This document shows, piece after piece, positions 8,804 to 15,772 of a stretch of 64,000 nucleotides of DNA; position 1 is the first letter of the stretch; every line of letters begins with the position of its first letter. Origin of the DNA: Hirschia sp964351655 (GTDB lineage: Bacteria > Pseudomonadota > Alphaproteobacteria > Caulobacterales > Hyphomonadaceae); NCBI GenBank assembly GCA_964351655.1, contig CAYGPD010000011.1:1-64000 (forward strand), given 5' to 3'. A program made the translations under genes and the position numbers. The notes under the pieces are model-generated. The model ran no database searches and had not been told where the DNA came from. It saw nothing but the letters and a program-made list of their open reading frames with translations.

Positions 8804-8815
8804 GCCCAATTGGGC
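8804..8815. promoter_or_regulatory. 12-base perfect palindrome between autotransporter and chvI
   Basis: GCCCAATTGGGC is a perfect palindrome about 95 bases before the chvI start and 145 bases before the autotransporter start. Its central position in a divergent promoter region makes it a candidate protein-binding site for one or both genes. I cannot name the protein. Confidence 0.35.
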
Positions 8816-8909
8816 TTGCGTTATAGTGTTATGTATTGATTTGCGTTTTGGGACGTGATTTGCAGGTGTTTGCCTGATAGATTGCGGCCAAATATGAAGG
8901 GGTGAGCTT

Positions 8910-9602
8910 ATGACAACCATCGCATTGGTCGATGACGACGAAAACATTGTTGAAAGCCTGAAACTGTTCTTTGAAGCAGAGGGTTATAATGTCCGCGCTT
9001 ACCATGATGGCGAATCTGCGCTTCAAGGTTTGGCAGAGAACCCACCGGAATTGGCTATCCTAGATGTGAAAATGCCGAAAATGGACGGTATGGAATTGCT
9101 GCGCCGTTTGCGTCAGACATCTAACCTACCTGCGATTTTCTTGACATCTAAAGATGATGAGATTGATGAAGTGGTTGGCTTTAACATTGGAGCGGATGAT
9201 TTTATTCGTAAGCCATGTTCTATGCGTTTGCTGTCTGAGCGTGTGAAAGCGGTATTGCGTCGGTCACGCGGTGCTGGCGTTGTGGAAGAAGGCGACAAGA
9301 AGCCCATCGTACGCGGATCATTGACGCTGGATCCAAACCGCCATGCGTGTGCATGGAAGGGTGAAGTGGTGCGCTTGACCGTGACAGAGTTCTTGATCCT
9401 TCAAGCGTTATCTTCGCGTCCAGGGTATGTGAAGAGCCGCGACCAGCTGATGGACGCAGCTTATGATGATCAAGTGTATGTAGATGACCGCACAATCGAC
9501 AGTCACATTAAACGTCTGCGTAAGAAGTTCCGCGACCAAGATGATGAGTTTGACTCTATCGAAACGCTTTACGGCGTTGGGTATCGCTATAAAGAAGCTT
9601 AA
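8910..9602 (+). CDS. chvI: ChvI-type response regulator
   Basis: A 230-residue OmpR/PhoB-class regulator. The receiver domain (residues 3-115) has the acidic DDDEN cluster at 8-12 and the phospho-acceptor Asp52 in AILDVKMPKMDG; the winged helix is at about 135-228, with TVTEFLILQALSSRPGYVKSRDQL and the C-terminal LYGVGYRYKEA. In alphaproteobacteria ChvI works with ChvG in control of envelope stress, acid response and outer-membrane composition. The ATG at 8910 has a GGGGTGAG element close upstream. The chvG gene follows 81 bases later. In many relatives pckA is the divergent neighbour; here an autotransporter takes that place. Confidence 0.95.
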   Translation: MTTIALVDDDENIVESLKLFFEAEGYNVRAYHDGESALQGLAENPPELAILDVKMPKMDGMELLRRLRQTSNLPAIFLTSKDDEIDEVVGFNIGADDFIRKPCSMRLLSERVKAVLRRSRGAGVVEEGDKKPIVRGSLTLDPNRHACAWKGEVVRLTVTEFLILQALSSRPGYVKSRDQLMDAAYDDQVYVDDRTIDSHIKRLRKKFRDQDDEFDSIETLYGVGYRYKEA

Positions 9603-9683
9603 ACCTTCAAGCCTTGTTGATGTGTCTTCCACTATGTGGGAGGCATGCTTGAGACAAGAATGTGGAGGCAGGGATGTGCGACT

Positions 9684-11309
9684 ATGGAGCTAGTTGAGAG
9701 AGGTACTCTCTTGCAGTCGATTCTTCGTACTGGACGTTCGCTAGCGCGTTCGCGCATTGCAAGGCTGATTCTGGCATCCAACTTGGCAGGGTTGATGATC
9801 TTGATTGCAGGCGCATTGTTTGTGAACGAGATCCGCGCAGGGTTGGTGCAGGCGCGTACTGAATCGCTTGAATCGCAAGCGTTAACTTACGAGTCCGTAT
9901 TATCGTTGACGGCTACATCCGGTACGCCGCGTCCATCTTTGAATGAAGCCTTATCGCGTGCGCTGCTAAAGCGTCTGCAAGTGCCGTTGAATACGCGAGT
10001 GCGTCTGTATTCAGCAAATATGGAGCTTATCGCGGATAGTTTTTTGCTAGGTGAGTTCATTACAACGGCAGAATTACCTGAACTTAAAAAACCATCTTTG
10101 CTAGATAAGTGGGCTGTTGGGATATCCAGCAGTGTATCGGGTATGGTCGGGCAATTGGGGGGGGAGACTAATACAAATGCTGCGCGCACATTGGAAGAAG
10201 AGTTATCCATTGCGATGTCCGGTAAAAATGCAGCTGCACAACGTTTCTCTGAACGTGGCCAAAGGCTGATTTCAGTCTCTGTCCCTGTGCAACATGTGTC
10301 CGCTGTGGTGGGGGTGTTGACGGTGGAAGCGAGCGATATTGAAGACATTATTCGGGCTGAACGCGCGGCGCTAGCGCCGATTATTTCAGTGGCAGTTTTA
10401 ATGTCACTCGTAACATCCATACTGCTGACTGCTGGAATAGCCCGCCCTTTGAGACGGCTGTCGATTGCGGCAGACCGTGTGCGTTCTGGACAATCTCAAC
10501 GTTTGGATTTTCCAGGGATCACGAACCGGAAAGACGAGATTGGGGATCTGGCTAAAGCTCTACAAGGCATGACGGATGCATTGCATGACCGGATTGAATT
10601 GAATGAACGCTTTGCGGCGGATGTGGCGCATGAACTGAAAAACCCGCTAACATCGATACGATCTGCCGTGGAAACGTCTCAAGCGGTGAATGATCCTGTC
10701 GTGCGAGAAAAAATGCGCAATGTAATCGCCCGTGATGTGGTGCGTTTAGATAGATTGATCACGGATATTTCGAACGCGTCTCGGCTTGAAGCAGAAATTG
10801 CACGTGAAAAAGCGACCCAAGTTGATTTGCAACGTTTGCTAGAAGACTTGGTGTCAATTTGGAAAGATACGCGCAAGGATGGTCAGCCAGATGTAAAACT
10901 TAAGACCGATACATTTTACGGCGATCTCGTTGTAAAAGGTCGCGAAGGGCCTTTGGCACAAGTTATCCGGAATATTGTTGAAAATGCGCGCTCATTTTCT
11001 CCCCCTGATGGAGAGGTAACAATCACCGCCACACGAGAAGCAGGGTATGTAACACTTACATTTGATGACAACGGACCGGGTGTGCCGGAAGATAAATTAT
11101 TGACGATTTTTGACCGTTTTTATTCAGATAGACCTAAAGGAACGCAGTTTGGGAACAATTCTGGACTGGGATTGTCTATAGTGAAACAAATTGTCGAAAC
11201 CCATCATGGTGAGGTTTATGTGCAAAATCGCCGTAGCAGCCATGCATCTAAAGAAAAGGGTGAGGTATTGGGGGCACAGTTTGTGGTTCGTTTGCCAGTG
11301 ATTGGCTGA
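9684..11309 (+). CDS. chvG: ChvG-type sensor histidine kinase
   Basis: An inner-membrane kinase of 541 residues if started at the ATG at 9684, which has GGGA about 9 bases upstream. Upstream in-frame starts at 9636 and 9645 exist, but their ribosome sites fit poorly. Order of parts: transmembrane helix about 28-48, periplasmic domain to about 230, second helix about 235-255, HAMP, then HisKA with DVAHELKNPLTSI (His316) and HATPase with the N box NIVENARSF, DNGPGVP and SGLGLSIVKQ. It senses an envelope or acid signal and phosphorylates ChvI. A run of eight G at 10157-10164 lies in the periplasmic part, where slippage would truncate the protein; the frame is intact here. Confidence 0.94.
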   Translation: MELVERGTLLQSILRTGRSLARSRIARLILASNLAGLMILIAGALFVNEIRAGLVQARTESLESQALTYESVLSLTATSGTPRPSLNEALSRALLKRLQVPLNTRVRLYSANMELIADSFLLGEFITTAELPELKKPSLLDKWAVGISSSVSGMVGQLGGETNTNAARTLEEELSIAMSGKNAAAQRFSERGQRLISVSVPVQHVSAVVGVLTVEASDIEDIIRAERAALAPIISVAVLMSLVTSILLTAGIARPLRRLSIAADRVRSGQSQRLDFPGITNRKDEIGDLAKALQGMTDALHDRIELNERFAADVAHELKNPLTSIRSAVETSQAVNDPVVREKMRNVIARDVVRLDRLITDISNASRLEAEIAREKATQVDLQRLLEDLVSIWKDTRKDGQPDVKLKTDTFYGDLVVKGREGPLAQVIRNIVENARSFSPPDGEVTITATREAGYVTLTFDDNGPGVPEDKLLTIFDRFYSDRPKGTQFGNNSGLGLSIVKQIVETHHGEVYVQNRRSSHASKEKGEVLGAQFVVRLPVIG

Positions 11310-11386
11310 TTGCCTACATTTTCGTCTTGACCCCGCGCAGATTCAGTCGTCCAATTTCCGTTCGTTAAAATTTTGGAGATTACCGA

Positions 11387-11791
11387 ATGATTGGTGTGGT
11401 CGTTGTGACCCATGGTGGGTTGGCTAAAGAATTTGTGGCTGCGACAGAACATGTCTTCGGAGCTCAAGAAGCGTTTGCGGCAATATGTATTGATGCAGAT
11501 GATGACATGGAAGCGCGTCGTCAGGAAATAATTGATACGGTTGGTAAGTGTGATTCTGGTAAAGGTGTTATAATATTCACCGATATGTTTGGCGGAACGC
11601 CTTCAAACTTGGCAATATCAGTGATGACACAATCTAAGATTGAAGTTATTGCAGGCGTGAATTTGCCGATGTTGATTAAAGTGGCCGAAGTCCGCAAAGA
11701 TCGCCCGATGGATGAGGTTGCACTGGCGGTTCAAGATGCTGGCCGCAAATATATTTCTATTGCGTCTGTGGTTCTACAAAAAACAGCATGA
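11387..11791 (+). CDS. PTS EIIA component, mannose/fructose-family type
   Basis: A 134-residue cytosolic phosphocarrier with the EIIA-Man fold. The active-site histidine is His9 in VVTHGGLA, and the second conserved block FTDMFGGTPSNLA is at about residues 64-76. In alphaproteobacteria this protein belongs to a regulatory PTS without sugar permease and takes phosphate from HPr. Its stop codon overlaps the HPr start in ATGA form. In most relatives an hprK gene lies between chvG and this gene; here only 77 bases separate them and no such frame exists. Confidence 0.93.
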   Translation: MIGVVVVTHGGLAKEFVAATEHVFGAQEAFAAICIDADDDMEARRQEIIDTVGKCDSGKGVIIFTDMFGGTPSNLAISVMTQSKIEVIAGVNLPMLIKVAEVRKDRPMDEVALAVQDAGRKYISIASVVLQKTA

Positions 11792-12066
11792 CAGACACGC
11801 TCACAAAATCTGTTGAGATATGCAATGTGAAGGGGCTACATGCCCGTGCTTCAGCTGCGCTTGCGAAAGAAGCTTTAAAGCACAATGCTCAGGTAAAAGT
11901 AACGCACGAGGGCGAGGAAGCCTCAGCAATTGCCGTTATGGATTTGCTTATGTTGACCGCATACAAAGGATGCGTTGTTGAGGTGCATTCACAAGGTGAA
12001 GAAGCAGAAACGGCATTGAATGCTATTGTCGAGCTAATCGAAAACCGTTTCGGCGAAGACGAATAA
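11788..12066 (+). CDS. ptsH: HPr phosphocarrier protein
   Basis: A 92-residue HPr. The phosphorylation site is His18 in KGLHARAS, equal to His15 in E. coli numbering. A gap-free alignment from that His (Gly42 to Gly39, Ser46 to Ser43) places Ala49 at the position of Ser46, the residue phosphorylated by HPr kinase. The usual SIMGLM block reads AVMDLL. So the protein can pass phosphate from EI to EIIA, but the serine regulatory site is gone, in keeping with the missing hprK gene. The start overlaps the EIIA stop by 4 bases, so the two proteins are coupled. Confidence 0.95.
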   Translation: MTDTLTKSVEICNVKGLHARASAALAKEALKHNAQVKVTHEGEEASAIAVMDLLMLTAYKGCVVEVHSQGEEAETALNAIVELIENRFGEDE

Positions 12067-12083
12067 ACTTAGCTTAATTGGTA

Positions 12084-12782
12084 TTAATTGTGTGTCTTGG
12101 GTTGATCGTCGCGCGGCGCAAGGTTTTCACGATTTCCTTTTTGCTCTTTCCCATTGGGGTTGATGAGCATGCTTGCAAATTCGATCTCTGTTTCACCTGA
12201 AGTCATGTAAGAATTAGCGAGACGAATAAGCCCTGCTTTAAATTCTTCGAGTGTAACCTGGCGGTCTATGTTTGTGTCAAATGTGACTGCATTTGCAAGG
12301 GGGCCATCGTGTGAGCCAACTGCTTCTGCCCAATCTTGCTGTTCGAAAATAGAAAGTGTTCCATTATTGTTTGTGTCTGCGCGGTTAAACGCAGCCTCTG
12401 CATTTGCTTCGATTTCCGCGATTGTAACGCTTAAAGAATGGTCGTCATCAAAGCTTGCGAACAATAACGCGCCGGGTTTTGCTACGCGTATTCCACGAAG
12501 ATCTCGGCCACGCCCTACAACGCGTTCAGGAATGAGTTCGACGCTCGCGTCGGCAGTATCTGGAGATGTATCTATTGCATCATTGCTTTCAGGCGTTTCT
12601 GCTGTGTCTGATTTTGCTGGCGCAGGGGGGGGAATGCGGTCTGGTTCAGTTTGGACAACGTCATCTTGAACTGTTGTATCAGGCGTTGTTTGTGCTGAAG
12701 CAGTTGGGCCAGCATTCAATGTGAATGCGGATAGAGCAACCAAGCCAGCTGAGAATAAAGCAGTTTTAGATACAATTTTCAT
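12084..12782 (-). CDS. secreted EF-hand domain protein
   Basis: A 232-residue exported protein. Residues 1-31 are a Sec signal peptide ending near PTASAQ; residues 32-85 form a Pro/Asp/Thr-rich disordered linker. Two EF-hand loops follow: DTNNNGTLSIFE at about residue 137, canonical, and DTNIDRQVTLEE at about 169, where the usual Gly at position 6 is Arg, so calcium affinity may be reduced. A run of eight C/G at 12625-12632 lies in the linker. A GGAG element sits 5 bases before the ATG, and TTGCCT and TATATA 16 bases apart upstream could be its promoter. It points against HPr, leaving 17 bases. The role is unknown. Confidence 0.8.
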   Translation of the reverse strand: MKIVSKTALFSAGLVALSAFTLNAGPTASAQTTPDTTVQDDVVQTEPDRIPPPAPAKSDTAETPESNDAIDTSPDTADASVELIPERVVGRGRDLRGIRVAKPGALLFASFDDDHSLSVTIAEIEANAEAAFNRADTNNNGTLSIFEQQDWAEAVGSHDGPLANAVTFDTNIDRQVTLEEFKAGLIRLANSYMTSGETEIEFASMLINPNGKEQKGNRENLAPRDDQPKTHN

Positions 12783-13026
12783 ACGTACTCCGAACGAAAC
12801 AACTTTCTACTATATAATGTTGGCATGGATTGAGGCAATTGAAAGACCTAATTTGAAACTTCGTTTATAATAGCTGACATAAGCATATAAAGAAATCTTT
12901 ATATCATTTGCGAAATGTCCCCTTAGCTGGTATAGGCATGAGCATCATAACACTCTCGATCTCGTCCGATTGCTTGAGAAAGCGTGGTTTGGGCATTTCG
13001 ACAAAGACAACTTAGGACAAGCACGC

Positions 13027-14424
13027 ATGGCTTTCACAGATTATTTGGTCAAAGATATTTCACTTGCGGAATATGGCCGCAAGGAATTGGACATCGCTGA
13101 AACCGAAATGCCAGGACTGATGGCTATTCGTGAAGAATTCAAAGACGCTCAGCCACTGAAAGGTGCGCGTATTGCGGGTTCTTTGCACATGACTATTCAG
13201 ACAGCAGTTCTGATGGAAACATTGACGGCACTCGGTGCAGAAATCCGTTGGGCTTCATGTAACATTTATTCAACTCAGAACCACGCTGCTGCTGCGATGG
13301 CTGCTGCTGGAATTCCTGTGTTTGCCGTTAAAGGCCAAACACTTGAAGAGCACTGGGATTATCAGGACCGTATCTTCTTCTTTAAAGAGGGTACTGCCAA
13401 CATGATTCTGGATGATGGCGGTGACGCGACTTTGTATGTTCTTCTTGGGGCACGTGCTGAAGCGGGTGAAACTGAGCTTTTAGAGCACCCAAAATCAGAT
13501 GAAGAAATCGCAGTTTACGCGCAAATTAAAAAGCGTATGGCGGCGTCTCCGGGTTGGTTCACGAAACAACGTGAAGCGATTAAAGGTGTTTCTGAAGAAA
13601 CAACAACAGGTGTGCATCGCTTGTACGAATTGATGGAAAAAGGCTTGTTGCCATTCCCTGCGATTAACGTGAATGACAGCGTAACGAAGTCTAAATTCGA
13701 CAACAAATATGGTTGTAAAGAATCGCTCGTGGATGGTATCCGCCGCGCAACTGACACTATGATGGCTGGTAAAACGGCTGTTGTGTGTGGGTATGGTGAC
13801 GTGGGTAAAGGATCTGCAGCATCTCTACAGGGTGCAGGTGCGCGCGTTAAAGTGACTGAGATTGACCCAATCTGTGCGCTTCAAGCTGCAATGGATGGTT
13901 TTGAAGTTACGACTTTGGAAGATGCTGTATCGACTGCTGATATCTTCGTTACGACAACAGGTAACAAAGACATTATCCGCATCGAACACATGCGCGAAAT
14001 GAAAGACATGGCGATTGTGGGTAACATTGGTCACTTCGACAATGAAATTCAGGTTGCTGCTCTTAAAAACTTGAAAATGACAAACATCAAAGACCAAGTT
14101 GATATGTACGAAATGCCATCTGGTAACCGTATGATCCTCTTGTCTCAAGGTCGTTTGTTGAACCTTGGTAATGCGACAGGCCACCCGTCATTCGTGATGT
14201 CTGCGTCTTTCACAAACCAAGTGCTTGCACAAATTGAATTGTGGACGAAGGGTGATCAGTACAAAAACCAAGTGTACATTTTGCCAAAACACCTTGATGA
14301 AAAAGTTGCGCGTTTGCACCTAGAAAAAATTGGTGTGAAGCTAACGCAACTTACAAAAGATCAAGCAGATTACATTGGTGTAAAAACTGAAGGTCCATAC
14401 AAGCCAGAGCACTACCGCTACTAG
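13027..14424 (+). CDS. ahcY: adenosylhomocysteinase (SAH hydrolase)
   Basis: A 465-residue NAD-dependent enzyme that splits S-adenosylhomocysteine into homocysteine and adenosine, removing the inhibitor of methyltransferases. The ATG at 13027 (MAFTDYLVKD) is chosen because it matches the family start and has an AGGA about 9 bases upstream; a frame open from 12970 adds an unlikely N-terminus. Visible marks are WASCNIYSTQNHAAAA, the hinge with TKSKFDNKYGCKESL, the Rossmann block VVCGYGDVGKGSA and the C-terminal GPYKPEHYRY. The usual alphaproteobacterial insert near residue 150 is present. The gene lies next to chvIG-PTS as in many relatives. I see no SAH riboswitch upstream. Confidence 0.97.
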   Translation: MAFTDYLVKDISLAEYGRKELDIAETEMPGLMAIREEFKDAQPLKGARIAGSLHMTIQTAVLMETLTALGAEIRWASCNIYSTQNHAAAAMAAAGIPVFAVKGQTLEEHWDYQDRIFFFKEGTANMILDDGGDATLYVLLGARAEAGETELLEHPKSDEEIAVYAQIKKRMAASPGWFTKQREAIKGVSEETTTGVHRLYELMEKGLLPFPAINVNDSVTKSKFDNKYGCKESLVDGIRRATDTMMAGKTAVVCGYGDVGKGSAASLQGAGARVKVTEIDPICALQAAMDGFEVTTLEDAVSTADIFVTTTGNKDIIRIEHMREMKDMAIVGNIGHFDNEIQVAALKNLKMTNIKDQVDMYEMPSGNRMILLSQGRLLNLGNATGHPSFVMSASFTNQVLAQIELWTKGDQYKNQVYILPKHLDEKVARLHLEKIGVKLTQLTKDQADYIGVKTEGPYKPEHYRY

Positions 14425-14456
14425 GTTTATTCGCTTTGAAATAAGTTGAGACTGAG

Positions 14457-14484
14457 AAAGGGTGGCTATATCAGCCACCCTTTT
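14457..14484 (+). terminator. intrinsic terminator after ahcY
   Basis: Eleven-base arms AAAGGGTGGCT and AGCCACCCTTT enclose a 5-base loop and run into TTTTGATTTT. It stands 33 bases after the ahcY stop codon and is a clear rho-independent terminator. Confidence 0.9.
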
Positions 14485-14543
14485 GATTTTGGAATGAATT
14501 TTGCCTTTTGATTATGGACGGATGTAACAAAGGGTAAGTAGAA

Positions 14544-15557
14544 ATGCTAATCGGACTTCAGAACCTACGCGCGCTCGCGGCATATGCAGTCGTATTTTTT
14601 CACTTACTTGAGAATCTAAATAACCCTTCTGCTTGGTATATAGGTAAAATGCCAATAGGTGCTGCGGGTGTAGACATTTTCTTTGTCTTAAGTGGGTTTG
14701 TGATGGTTTACGTCACAAAAGAAAGTGAAACTCCATGGCGATTTATCGCAAAGCGCATTGCTCGGATTGTGCCTATCTATTGGCTGGTGAGTGCTGTTTG
14801 GGTCGTGTTATATATAATCGCTCCGGTATATGCTGGGCCGGTCGACCTTGCGCCGCAAGCATTGATAAATAGCTTTTTGTTTTTGCCGTACTTTCCTGAA
14901 GATGTATTGCAGCCGCCGATTCTTATTGTCGGATGGACGCTTAATATGGAGATTGCGTTTTATATTTGTTTCGCGATTTCACTCTTTGCGCCCTCTAAAT
15001 ACAGAATTGCCAGCTTGTTTCTAATCATATTAGGTGGCGGGTATGCATGTTATGCATTGGGACAGGGGACAGCTTGGTCATTTTATGGGTCAACTCTGAT
15101 CATCGAGTTTTTAATTGGGTGTTTGATTGCATTGGCGCTGAAAGCTAAATCCCTTCAAGCGTTCTGGAATAAAACGCCATACTGGATGTTTGGGATTATG
15201 GCGTGTGCGGGCTTTGTGTATACCGCTTTTAATCTTAATCACTTCGATCGACTGATTGGGTTTGGTATTCCAGCGGCATTGCTTGTTTTAGCGGTTGCTC
15301 AAAACGATATTTTTAATGGCAATGTAAAGCGTGGTTTTGTGACATCTCTCGGGGATGCAAGCTATTCCGCTTACCTAATTCATGCGCCATTGATTACAAT
15401 GGCATTTGCAGTGGGGAATTTGTTGTTTGCAGATAGTGTAATGAAAGATGTGTTTATTTGGGTTGCAGTTTTGTCGGGAACAATTGTCGGTGCCTATATT
15501 AGCTATATAGTTATTGAAAAGCCGATGAATAATTTGCTCCGTCGGTGGATGTTGTAA
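14544..15557 (+). CDS. acyltransferase family 3 membrane protein
   Basis: A 337-residue integral membrane protein with about ten helices. The N-terminus LQNLRALAAYAVVFFHL contains the Arg and His of the acyltransferase-3 motif (R-x10-H type), and PIGAAGVDIFFVLSGFVMVYV is the next family block. Such enzymes transfer O-acetyl or other acyl groups to cell-surface carbohydrates across the inner membrane. The gene stands alone between the ahcY terminator and divL. Its substrate could be a surface polysaccharide, which is inference. The length is typical. Confidence 0.9.
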   Translation: MLIGLQNLRALAAYAVVFFHLLENLNNPSAWYIGKMPIGAAGVDIFFVLSGFVMVYVTKESETPWRFIAKRIARIVPIYWLVSAVWVVLYIIAPVYAGPVDLAPQALINSFLFLPYFPEDVLQPPILIVGWTLNMEIAFYICFAISLFAPSKYRIASLFLIILGGGYACYALGQGTAWSFYGSTLIIEFLIGCLIALALKAKSLQAFWNKTPYWMFGIMACAGFVYTAFNLNHFDRLIGFGIPAALLVLAVAQNDIFNGNVKRGFVTSLGDASYSAYLIHAPLITMAFAVGNLLFADSVMKDVFIWVAVLSGTIVGAYISYIVIEKPMNNLLRRWML

Positions 15558-15628
15558 ATTGACTTAGTTGGCGGGCAAAGCTGTTTGCTCACAAGTTATA
15601 GTTACGAGAACACTACGCCCAATTGACG

Positions 15629-15633
15629 GATTC
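15629..15633. promoter_or_regulatory. GANTC (CcrM-type) methylation site upstream of divL
   Basis: GATTC lies about 140 bases before the divL start and 40 bases before the CtrA-type box. In Caulobacter relatives CcrM methylates GANTC and GcrA reads it at promoters. A five-base site is common by chance, so this is only supporting context. Confidence 0.3.
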
Positions 15634-15672
15634 GTTTTGATCGTAATGAGCGCTGCCTTTTGTTCATACCCA

Positions 15673-15687
15673 TTAACGGTGTATTAA
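15673..15687. promoter_or_regulatory. CtrA-type box upstream of divL
   Basis: TTAA-CGGTGTA-TTAA is a full match to the TTAA-N7-TTAA sequence bound by phosphorylated CtrA in Caulobacter. It sits 86 bases before the divL start codon in the promoter region. Because DivL controls the CckA-CtrA pathway, this would close a feedback loop. Confidence 0.6.
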
Positions 15688-15772
15688 GCCAAAATACGTC
15701 ATTCCGGAGGGTGGAATAATCCATTATTAGGGTTATGTTGGGTTTGGTTAACAAGCAAAGAGCGAGTGTCAC

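Noticed and set aside
9887..10420. Minus-strand 177-residue frame opposite chvG
   Set aside because: It lies wholly inside chvG, has a Ser/Thr/Arg-rich composition typical of an antisense reading and shows no ribosome site or family motif.
12783..13026. Possible SAH or SAM riboswitch before ahcY
   Set aside because: I looked for the conserved core and paired stems of the known SAH and SAM-II classes and did not find them. Only a TATAAT word and weak promoter elements are seen.
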